Source of the DNA: Gammaproteobacteria bacterium | GTDB taxonomy: Bacteria; Pseudomonadota; Gammaproteobacteria; Granulosicoccales; Granulosicoccaceae | Length of the DNA: 6,089 nt | Reading direction: 5' to 3' | Assembly (NCBI GenBank): GCA_019634245.1 | Contig: JAHQVR010000009.1 | Location: 1-6,089 of the forward strand | Shown: positions 1 through 5,224 of the stretch, piece after piece | Layout: every line of letters begins with the position of its first letter | Numbering within the stretch: the first letter of the stretch is position 1 | Notes under the pieces: model-generated | What the model was told of the DNA's origin: nothing | Database searches by the model: none | Seen by the model: only the letters and a program-made list of their open reading frames with translations | Made by a program: the position numbers and the translations under genes

Positions 1-509
1 ACAACTCTGGCTGATAGCATCCACCCAAACAAGGTAAGCAATAAAACCAAAATGAGCCAGGACCCGGTATCACCTGCGGAATTTCCGGCAACCAACGCAA
101 TGAGCAGGAAAGATGGAATCACCAGCATCAAATCAATAATCCACAGTGAGAATCGTTCCAGCCAGCCGCCATAGTAAGCAGCAAAAGCGCCAACAACGGC
201 TGCGATACTAGTCGTTAATATTGCAACGACCAACCCAATGATGAGCGATTTGCGCAACCCATGTAGGGTTAAAGCCCACATATCTCGACCTGATTGAGTT
301 GTGCCTAATGGGTGTTGCCAACTCGGTGGTTTTAGATAGGCAGCGCGGTCTACCTCATCATAACTCCACGGCGAAAGCCACGGCCCGAAAACAGCAATAG
401 CAACCAGCAGAAAAATAACGATCAAACCAGCAACAGCGGTTCTGTTGCGCAAGAACCTGGCACGCAATAAACGACTGCGTTTTATATGAACCGGAAGTGG
501 CTCACCCAT
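1..509 (-). CDS. Oligopeptide/dipeptide ABC transporter permease, OppC/DppC-like (3' end cut by window edge)
   Basis: This is the second inner-membrane permease of a peptide-type ABC importer; with the OppB-like partner it would form the channel. 169 codons are visible, and the C-terminal part, including the ATPase-contacting EAA loop, lies off the left edge. A basic N-terminus (residues 8-23, rich in Arg/Lys) leads into membrane segment 1 (about 26-42, ending FGPWLSPW). A periplasmic stretch follows with the family signature HPLGTTQSGRDMW (66-78; usually HxLGTDxxGRD). Further hydrophobic segments lie at about 88-110, 122-141 and 150-163, and FGWMLSARV is the usual lead into the EAA loop. The ATG at 507-509 overlaps the end of the upstream permease by 8 bp (its TGA is at 502-504). 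No strong Shine-Dalgarno is seen, so translational coupling is likely. The substrate cannot be read from this part. Confidence 0.92.
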   Translation of the reverse strand, partial: MGEPLPVHIKRSRLLRARFLRNRTAVAGLIVIFLLVAIAVFGPWLSPWSYDEVDRAAYLKPPSWQHPLGTTQSGRDMWALTLHGLRKSLIIGLVVAILTTSIAAVVGAFAAYYGGWLERFSLWIIDLMLVIPSFLLIALVAGNSAGDTGSWLILVLLLTLFGWMLSARV

Positions 510-1503
510 TGTGAGACGCTTTTCCAAGGCGGACCCGGGGGTCAAGCCATGTCACCATAAAGTCTGCCAGTAATGCACCAAATAAAACACACACACCACC
601 AAATGCAGCGGTTGCGACTGCGCCATGAACATCATGGCCTTGAATGGTTTTTACCGCGTAATCGCCCATGCCGTGAAAAGAAAAAATGATTTCCATAAAC
701 GCCGCACCCACAAACAGTGTGGCAATGCTGAAAGCGAAATAGGTGCAGGTGGGAATAAGAGATACCCGCAAAGCATGTTTGCGTATGGCTTTTGAATGCG
801 TTAGCCCTTTTGCCCTTGCCGTACGAACGAATCCCGAATTCAACGAATCCAGCATGACATTGCGTTGAATTCTGCTGAAAAAGGCAGCACCAAGAAACGT
901 AAGGGCCAGTGTAGGCAAAAGCAGATGCTGCAGGCGATCGATAAACTCTGCGCCAAACCAGCTACCGTACGCACCCGATTCCCCAACGAACTCAAAAAAG
1001 CGGGTTCCGGTGATCGTGTTAAATTCAGTTGCAAACACCTGCAATAAATTCGCAACAACAAAGGAAGGAATGGACAAGCCCAATAGAGCGATAAACGTGA
1101 ATGTGCGATCGGTGAGTGAGTACTGCCGTCTGGCTGTCCAGGTACCAATCAACACACCCAGCCCCGCACCCAATATCGAACCCAGGGCAATCAATCGAAC
1201 ACTGACCCAGATACGACGCCCTATCTCCTCACCGACCTCTCCGCCGCGCGGCGATTGACCCCAGTTCCAATCCAAAACAATAGAGCGAGACCAGACCAAC
1301 CAACGCTCCCCCAGCGGAACCTGATCGCTTAAGTTGCGAGAGCGCAAATTGTTTTCTACCGAGATTGGATCGATCGGTGGATTTGATACCTCATACAAAG
1401 ATCGTGGATCAAGTTGGGTTGCCGCCAACAACCAACTTAAATTGATCGCTATGATCAATAGAAGCAGATAGTTTAGTAGTCGTTTTAGTAGATACGAAAT
1501 CAC
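502..1503 (-). CDS. Oligopeptide/dipeptide ABC transporter permease, OppB/DppB-like
   Basis: This is the first inner-membrane permease of a peptide-type ABC importer, 333 aa, normal for the family. Membrane segment 1 (about 8-28) follows the typical start MISYLLKRLL. A long periplasmic loop follows, then segments at about 100-122, 134-156, 195-212, 248-272 and 298-318. The cytoplasmic EAA loop that docks on the ATPase is clear at 225-246 (FVRTARAKGL, then KHALR), followed by LIPT. The ending LDPRVRLG is the normal family C-terminus. The start is GTG (1501-1503): an in-frame TAG lies at 1507-1509, so no longer start is possible, and the next internal candidates would cut segment 1. No Shine-Dalgarno is visible before the GTG. 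It is followed by the OppC-like gene with an 8-bp overlap. From memory the periplasmic loop resembles actinobacterial permeases; this is not verified. Confidence 0.95.
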   Translation of the reverse strand: MISYLLKRLLNYLLLLIIAINLSWLLAATQLDPRSLYEVSNPPIDPISVENNLRSRNLSDQVPLGERWLVWSRSIVLDWNWGQSPRGGEVGEEIGRRIWVSVRLIALGSILGAGLGVLIGTWTARRQYSLTDRTFTFIALLGLSIPSFVVANLLQVFATEFNTITGTRFFEFVGESGAYGSWFGAEFIDRLQHLLLPTLALTFLGAAFFSRIQRNVMLDSLNSGFVRTARAKGLTHSKAIRKHALRVSLIPTCTYFAFSIATLFVGAAFMEIIFSFHGMGDYAVKTIQGHDVHGAVATAAFGGVCVLFGALLADFMVTWLDPRVRLGKASHNG

Positions 1504-1558
1504 TGACTATATAGTAGTGGTTTAATACATGGATTACGCAAGACTTTTTCGCCGTAAC
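1504..1558 (-). promoter_or_regulatory. Short AT-rich leader of the permease genes, possible weak promoter
   Basis: These 55 bp separate the beta-helix fragment from the OppB-like gene. The stretch next to the GTG is AT-rich, with TACTATATAG on the minus strand ending about 5 bases before the start codon. A TACTAT -10-like hexamer would place transcription initiation almost at the GTG, which would fit the absence of a Shine-Dalgarno (leaderless mRNA). The matching -35 (TTGCGT, 19 bp away) is poor. Read-through from the HIT gene is an equally good explanation. Confidence 0.2.
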
Positions 1559-1786
1559 TTAGCGTTCTTCCCATTGATCCACCAATGCCAAACGCGGAAT
1601 AACCGTATCGGTTTCAAGAATAGTTCCGGGTGCAAGCACGGCATTTGCACCAATCCGGCAGCCATCTCCGATAAGCGCTCCGAACTTAAGCGTACCAGTC
1701 TTGCACATTCCCTTAAAACTATGCAAGCCCGCAGCACAGAATGCAATATCGGCATAAAAATGAACCACCTGGCGCTTTTGCGCTTC
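1559..1786 (-). pseudogene. Hexapeptide-repeat (left-handed beta-helix) protein fragment
   Basis: This frame is open from just after a TGA (1787-1789) to the TAA at 1559-1561, about 75 codons; the only early start is a GTG at 1766-1768 without a clear Shine-Dalgarno. The protein contains KTGTLKFGALIGDGCRIGAN followed by AVLAPGTILETDTVIP. That is the [LIV]-G-x4 spacing of left-handed beta-helix acyl- or nucleotidyl-transferases, such as the C-terminal domain of GlmU-like proteins. It covers only three to four coils and the end of such a domain, with no N-terminal part; the HIT gene ends 24 bp before the frame opens. I read it as the 3' remnant of a larger gene. A short standalone protein is possible but less likely. 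It lies in the same orientation as the HIT gene and the permeases, so it may be transcribed with them. Confidence 0.55.
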
Positions 1787-1790
1787 TCAT

Positions 1791-1811
1791 GCCCCAACGA
1801 CCGTTGAGGGC
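1791..1811 (-). terminator. Hairpin just after the HIT stop codon (no U-tract)
   Basis: GCCC-CAAC-GACC-GTTG-A-GGGC forms an 8-bp stem with a 4-base loop and one bulged A, starting two bases past the HIT gene's TAG (1813-1815). Its position suggests a 3' structure for the HIT mRNA. No run of T follows on either strand, so it is not a standard intrinsic terminator. It could instead stabilise the 3' end or be chance. Confidence 0.3.
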
Positions 1812-1812
1812 A

Positions 1813-2142
1813 CTACTGCAATGGCTCACCATAGGTCACATGAAAGTGTAAATGCTTGGAGTCTTGGTACTCACCAAGGTTAGTCAACACTCTGGCAGCA
1901 CCATATTCCGCGTTTACTTCTGCGGCTACCGTTCCAACCATTTCGAGCAATTCATGCACCCGTTCTATAGGGTGATCATCAAGATCGATCAATGACGGGA
2001 TGTGTTGTTTGGGTATCACAACAATGTGCACCGGCCAAAACGGGCGGGTGTGATGGAACGCCAAGACGGACTCATTTTCGTGAACAACCGATATTGGCGT
2101 TTTTCCCGAAAGCGCCTCGTCACAGTAGAAATCATCGGTCAT
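1813..2142 (-). CDS. HIT (histidine triad) family protein
   Basis: This is a small cytosolic nucleotide-binding protein of the HIT superfamily, 109 aa, the usual length for a HINT-like hydrolase or transferase. Known members cleave nucleoside phosphoramidates or adenylylated compounds; the substrate here is unknown. The triad HLHFHV is at 97-102 (His97, 99, 101; the middle one is the expected nucleophile). Upstream are the other family hallmarks: LAFHHTRPFWPVHIVVIPKQH (28-47, phosphate/base pocket with HIVVIPKxH) and VLTNLGEYQDSKHLH leading into the triad. The ATG at 2140-2142 has a good GAGG Shine-Dalgarno (2151-2154) with 8-base spacing. It is divergent from the cytochrome gene across a 179-bp gap, and is followed on the same strand by the beta-helix fragment and the permeases. 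It appears intact. Its location between halves of a transporter is probably incidental. Confidence 0.93.
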   Translation of the reverse strand: MTDDFYCDEALSGKTPISVVHENESVLAFHHTRPFWPVHIVVIPKQHIPSLIDLDDHPIERVHELLEMVGTVAAEVNAEYGAARVLTNLGEYQDSKHLHFHVTYGEPLQ

Positions 2143-2321
2143 GTAGTCTGCCTCGCTAGCACTGTAAATTACGATCGCCGGATAAAAGCTTCCGTGGATT
2201 ACTATTTTACGATTGTCACTTGTACGCGCAAATTCTGTATGTTCCGACGTAGGTCGATGTATTTTGACAATTCATGTCTTTTTTGCCAGCATAAAGTTCT
2301 TCTCACTACCGAGCTGCCATA
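2143..2321. promoter_or_regulatory. Divergent intergenic region (HIT gene / cytochrome gene)
   Basis: This 179-bp gap must hold signals for both directions. On the plus strand there is TTGTCA (2213-2218) with a weak TGTATG 17 bp on, and a perfect TTGACA (2264-2269) whose best -10-like match, CATAAA (2290-2295), sits 20 bp away, too far for a good promoter. A short dyad CGAC-GTAG-GTCG (2245-2256) lies between them and could be an operator or chance. On the minus strand TACAGT (2161-2166) could serve as a -10 for the HIT gene, but no -35 is recognisable. None of these is strong. Confidence 0.3.
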
Positions 2322-2825
2322 GTGGCTATCTCTAGGAATAGTTCAGTGCCCTACTTTAGAACCGGATTGGTTGTGCTGGTCACGTTGTTGATGTCATACC
2401 CAACAGTTGCACAGGATACCCCTCCCTCTGAGGGTAGTGCGTTATTTCAATGGCTAAAGTCCGGTAGCTACAAAGAATGGGTACATGAATCTAAAGCACA
2501 CAAGTCTGCAGGGCCTCATCCCTCAGCTGTTATTGCCTATTTAAATGACTCTTTAAACGAATCTCTTAATTCGGGAGCGGCTACCCATCCGGCAGGTTCG
2601 GCTGCTGTGAAAGAGCTTTTTAATCCCAGCGGTGAGCTCAGCGGTTGGGCCGTTTCCATTAAGACACAGGAAGACAGTGCTGCAGGTAACGGCTGGTATT
2701 GGTATGAAATTTTGGGTACTGAAGAAAACTCTCGCGTTGTCGCCGATGGTAACGGGGTGCCGCTTTGCTTTGGATGTCATACGCCAGGGAATGATTTCGT
2801 ACTTATCCCGCACCCGCTGAAGTAA
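2322..2825 (+). CDS. Secreted monohaem cytochrome c, cytochrome P460-like
   Basis: This 167-aa protein has an N-terminal signal peptide: basic residue, hydrophobic core at about 15-25 (TGLVVLVTLL), likely cleavage near TVAQD (28-32). The mature protein should be periplasmic or lipid-free extracytoplasmic. A single haem-binding CFGCH motif lies near the C-terminus (Cys149, Cys152, His153), followed by TPGNDFVLI. The layout matches the P460 family: Trp-rich N-terminus, AVKELF at 95-100, GWYWYEI at 124-130, then C-terminal CxxCH. In Nitrosomonas P460 a Lys in the equivalent VKEL motif is cross-linked to the haem; Lys97 is the candidate here. Function could be electron transfer or oxidation of a nitrogen compound, and cannot be decided. 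Two starts are possible: GTG at 2322 (weak GAG) and GTG at 2346, which has a better AGGA (2334-2337) 8 bases upstream and still leaves a full signal peptide. The truncated LysR frame follows without a gap. Confidence 0.8.
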   Translation: MAISRNSSVPYFRTGLVVLVTLLMSYPTVAQDTPPSEGSALFQWLKSGSYKEWVHESKAHKSAGPHPSAVIAYLNDSLNESLNSGAATHPAGSAAVKELFNPSGELSGWAVSIKTQEDSAAGNGWYWYEILGTEENSRVVADGNGVPLCFGCHTPGNDFVLIPHPLK

Positions 2826-2839
2826 CCGTACTTACCTAT

Positions 2840-3433
2840 TTGTTGTCGTCTCAGCTTATGCACGCCATCGGCCGTTTTGTTTCGTTGCATCCGCAAGTAC
2901 ACGTCAGTACAGATTTCACAGATCACGACGTCGATCCTGTAAAGGACGGTTACGACTTATCTATCCGCTCCGGGCAATTGGACAAACTTGGAGCCATGGT
3001 TCGCGGGCTCGGTTTATTTGAGCGTGCTATCTTTGTGGGCAAAGGCTATTTAGCCGATCGACCAAAAGTCAAACACCCTAAAGCGTTGATGGAATGGGAT
3101 TGGATCAACTATCGCCATAGTAAACGTGTGTATCAACTTACATCCAAAGCTGGCAAGACAACCAAGCTCACTATCCGTGATCAGTCCCGACTTCAAGTTG
3201 ATAACTTTGATGCGCTTAATACCTTCGCTTGCTTAGATCTTGGTGTTGTTGTAATGCCAATAGAGTTTGCGCAACGTGGTTTACAGGAAAAAAAACTGGT
3301 TCGACTCTTTGATAACTGGCACTTCCCCAAAGGTAAGTATTTTGCGGTTTGGCCAGATAAGTCCTATCGAGAGAGTTTGGTTGCCGTATTTGTCGATTAT
3401 CTGACAAATCAGCTAAACAGCGACGTTCAATAG
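2840..3433 (+). pseudogene. LysR-type regulator remnant: effector domain only, DNA-binding head missing
   Basis: These 197 codons match the effector-binding domain of LysR-type regulators of the CrgA-like group: RFVSLHPQVHV (early strand), DPVKDGYDLSIRSGQL (32-47, cf. VEEGFDVAIRIG), SRLQVDNFDALNTFACLDLG then VVVMPIEFA, and a C-terminal KYFAVWPDKSYRE. Normal members are about 300 aa with a winged helix-turn-helix in the first 60-90 residues; that part is absent. The frame is open back to a TGA at 2792-2794, but convincing similarity begins only around 2828, right after the cytochrome's TAA (2823-2825). Possible starts are TTG 2840, TTG 2843 or ATG 2858, none with a clear Shine-Dalgarno. I infer a 5'-truncated gene left by a deletion or insertion. 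A coupled, DNA-binding-less effector protein is the less likely alternative. The intact domain with no stops suggests recent truncation. Confidence 0.7.
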
Positions 3434-3454
3434 TGGCCACCCTCTGCAGGTGAA

Positions 3455-3628
3455 ATGGAGTACCTATTGAATATGAATCACGAAAAAAAACGTTATATCG
3501 GCTTTGGTCCAATGAAGAGCGGATGGCATGGGTGGAAAGTTGAATGCGGTTTTTCTACAAACACAAACGAACACTTATTAAGCCGACTAGTAAGTGCTGC
3601 AATTCATTTTCATTACTGTGGTAGATAG
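3455..3628 (+). CDS. Small hypothetical ORF, 57 codons
   Basis: ATG (3455-3457) to TAG (3626-3628) encodes a protein starting MEYLLNMNHEKKRYIGF and ending AAIHFHYCGR. I do not recognise it. In-frame alternative starts are TTG 3467 (GGAG 6 bases upstream) and ATG 3473; the ATG at 3455 has AGGTG immediately before it (3448-3452). The composition is rich in Gly, His, Trp and Lys, with two cysteines (SGWHGWKVECGF, FHYCGR); no signal peptide or membrane segment is evident. Its last 16 bp overlap the 3' end of the convergent SDR gene. It could be a short real gene, the tail of a broken gene, or a chance ORF; the reasonable ribosome-binding sequences raise it slightly above chance. Confidence 0.3.
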   Translation: MEYLLNMNHEKKRYIGFGPMKSGWHGWKVECGFSTNTNEHLLSRLVSAAIHFHYCGR

Positions 3629-4338
3629 CCAGCTAATTCTTTCTCTACAGCCTTTGGATCAGACGCCAAACCCTGACTTAACCCGTCGGCCATTTCACCA
3701 GGGTATATTTCTTCCAATCCCTGTTCCACGCCATCAAGCATTGCGTTAGCCACTTCGGCTGCTGGCATTTTAGGTGGTGGAAAATCGCGACTCATATCGG
3801 TGTCAACAGCACCAGGCATCACGGCGATCACCCCCGTATTCTGAGCCGCAAGTTCAGCCCTTAGGCCCTGCACCAAAGATAAACCAGCTGCTTTAGATGC
3901 ACACAGAGATCCCATTAAGGGCAAATTAACCCGAGCCAATATAGATAACATGTTCACAATAACACCGCCCCCGTTCTTCTTTAACACAGGAGCAAACGCA
4001 CGGCACATTTCAAGCGTCCCAAAATAATTAACTTCCATCTCCTCTCTTGCACCGTTTATATCATCTGATGCCGCGAAGGCTGACATCCTGTTTACGCCCG
4101 CGTTATTAATCAGCAAATCAACATCGGAGAATTTTGCAGCCAGCTCGGTGATTGCCACCCGATCTGTGATATCGAGTTTATGGGCTTCAACGATTGCGGC
4201 ACTCGCATCAATTGCAGACGGATCGCGCGCCGTGGCATACACTTTTTTTGCTCCACGTTTTACGAGCTCAGCAACAATACTCTTACCTATCCCGCGATTG
4301 GCTCCTGTGACCAGAACGGTTGAGTCTTTTATCAACAT
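3613..4338 (-). CDS. Short-chain dehydrogenase/reductase (SDR) with internal start inside the ATPase frame; catalytic Tyr replaced
   Basis: Initiating at ATG 4336-4338, this gives a 241-aa classical SDR of normal length with a complete Rossmann fold. Landmarks: TGANRGIG (11-18, NAD(P) binding), Arg38 in ATARDP (suggesting NADPH preference), LDIT (55-58, adenine pocket), NNAG (78-81), Asn104 in VNYFG, Ser132 in VNMLS, Lys149 in ASKAA, and PGAVDTDM (175-182). The catalytic Tyr of YxxxK should be residue 145, 13 residues after Ser132 and 4 before Lys149, but is Leu (codon CTG, 3904-3906), so normal dehydrogenase chemistry is doubtful. A GGAGG 7 bases before the ATG supports independent translation. 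The gene is last in the ATPase operon and convergent with the small ORF and LysR remnant. Substrate unknown. Confidence 0.85.
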   Translation of the reverse strand: MLIKDSTVLVTGANRGIGKSIVAELVKRGAKKVYATARDPSAIDASAAIVEAHKLDITDRVAITELAAKFSDVDLLINNAGVNRMSAFAASDDINGAREEMEVNYFGTLEMCRAFAPVLKKNGGGVIVNMLSILARVNLPLMGSLCASKAAGLSLVQGLRAELAAQNTGVIAVMPGAVDTDMSRDFPPPKMPAAEVANAMLDGVEQGLEEIYPGEMADGLSQGLASDPKAVEKELAGYLPQ

Positions 4339-5202
4339 AGCGATGCCTCCAGATACATAATTAGATGAGGCTGAAGCAGAGTCCAGCCAGTTATTGTCTA
4401 TCTCAGGCAACGGAATTGCCTGAATTAATTCACGAGTATACGGGTGTCTAGCAAAGGTAAACAATGCGGATGTTTCATTGTGTTCAGCGACACGCCCCTG
4501 TTGCATCACCAGAGTCTGATCACACAAGGCCCGGATAACCGATAGATCATGGCTGATAAAAATCAGCGTCAAACCGAGTTCCTCCTTGAGCTCCTGAAGT
4601 AAATTCAGTATTCGCGCCTGCGATGACATGTCCAGACCGCTGACAATTTCATCGGCTACGATAAGTTCCGGATTAACGGCCAGGGCTCGCGCGATGACCG
4701 CTCTTTGTCGTTGTCCGCCCGAGAGCTCGTGAGGATATCGCCTCAACAGCGATGCATCGAGTCCCACTTTAACGAACAGCTGCTCGGCATTCGCCAGACG
4801 TTCTGCCTTCGACTCAACACCACTTTTTAAATTTAATGCCTGAAAAATGGCGTGTGACAGTTTTCTTCGCGGATTCAGAGCTGAACGGGGATCCTGGAAT
4901 ATCATCTGCATCCGCATTCGGTACGGATGTAATTGCCGATGGCTTAATGTTGAAATGTTCTTACCATCAAATAGAACAGTGCCGCTCCTTGGCTTCACCA
5001 ACCGCAGTACTGCCCTGCCAAGTGTGGTTTTTCCAGATCCAGATTCGCCAACAATGCCCAGTGATGCACCGGCTGCTAGCGAAAACGACACGCCTTTTAC
5101 AACAGATAGCTCCTGTCGTGCTTGTAAAATATGTAACCGGGGTAATTTATATCCAACATGCAGATCGGATACGACCAGTAGCGGCGAAGAGTTTGCGTTC
5201 AT
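3613..5202 (-). CDS. Oligopeptide ABC transporter ATPase (OppF/DppF-like) read through in frame into an SDR
   Basis: This is one 529-residue open frame. Residues 1-288 (4339-5202) are an ABC ATPase that would power the peptide importer: Walker A GESGSGKTT (52-60), Q-loop MIFQDPRSALNPR (100-112), signature LSGGQRQR (160-167), Walker B LIVADE (180-185), H-loop His218, and the Opp/Dpp tail HPYTRELIQAIPLPEIDNNWL (253-273). Family ATPases of the short-tailed type end about here, so the ATPase looks complete but lacks a stop. After a linker (about 274-288, Ser-rich, then YVSGGIA) the frame enters an entire SDR. The DE-P of Walker B is DE-I and the D-loop is SGLD instead of SALD, both mild deviations. 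ATG 5200-5202 is chosen because the frame is closed by TGA at 5218-5220 and no other start exists upstream; it lies 22 bp after the OppD-like stop, without a strong Shine-Dalgarno. A true fusion protein, separate products, or both are possible. Confidence 0.88.
   Translation of the reverse strand: MNANSSPLLVVSDLHVGYKLPRLHILQARQELSVVKGVSFSLAAGASLGIVGESGSGKTTLGRAVLRLVKPRSGTVLFDGKNISTLSHRQLHPYRMRMQMIFQDPRSALNPRRKLSHAIFQALNLKSGVESKAERLANAEQLFVKVGLDASLLRRYPHELSGGQRQRAVIARALAVNPELIVADEIVSGLDMSSQARILNLLQELKEELGLTLIFISHDLSVIRALCDQTLVMQQGRVAEHNETSALFTFARHPYTRELIQAIPLPEIDNNWLDSASASSNYVSGGIAMLIKDSTVLVTGANRGIGKSIVAELVKRGAKKVYATARDPSAIDASAAIVEAHKLDITDRVAITELAAKFSDVDLLINNAGVNRMSAFAASDDINGAREEMEVNYFGTLEMCRAFAPVLKKNGGGVIVNMLSILARVNLPLMGSLCASKAAGLSLVQGLRAELAAQNTGVIAVMPGAVDTDMSRDFPPPKMPAAEVANAMLDGVEQGLEEIYPGEMADGLSQGLASDPKAVEKELAGYLPQ
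4339..4363 (-). promoter_or_regulatory. Ribosome-binding site for the SDR, embedded in the ATPase-SDR frame
   Basis: GGAGG (plus-strand 4346-4350) lies 7 bases before the SDR's ATG, a near-ideal Shine-Dalgarno. In the long frame the same bases encode Ser-Gly-Gly. Just upstream the sequence is AT-rich (CTAATTATGTATCT) and holds a TAA (4361-4363) one base out of the ATPase frame. Both look like former intergenic DNA that is now translated through. Confidence 0.75.
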
Positions 5203-5224
5203 CGAACGAGCACCACATCACGAA

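Noticed and set aside
840..1258. Overlapping open frames on both strands within the OppB-like gene
   Set aside because: They lie wholly inside a conserved permease and have no family features or start signals.
1772..1783. GCGC-TTTT-GCGC mini-hairpin
   Set aside because: A stem of only 4 bp inside an open frame; no function can be supported.
2155..2166. Minus-strand TACAGTGCTAGC, identical to the end of a common synthetic promoter
   Set aside because: Only 12 bases match and no TTGACA-like -35 lies at the right distance; a chance match, not vector sequence.
2002..2322. Plus-strand frame of 106 codons running from the HIT gene into the intergenic region
   Set aside because: Its first half is antisense to the HIT gene and its second half covers the divergent promoter region; no domain recognised.
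3441..3455. CACC...GGTG dyad between the LysR remnant and the small ORF as a terminator
   Set aside because: Only 4 pairs, no T-run following; too weak.
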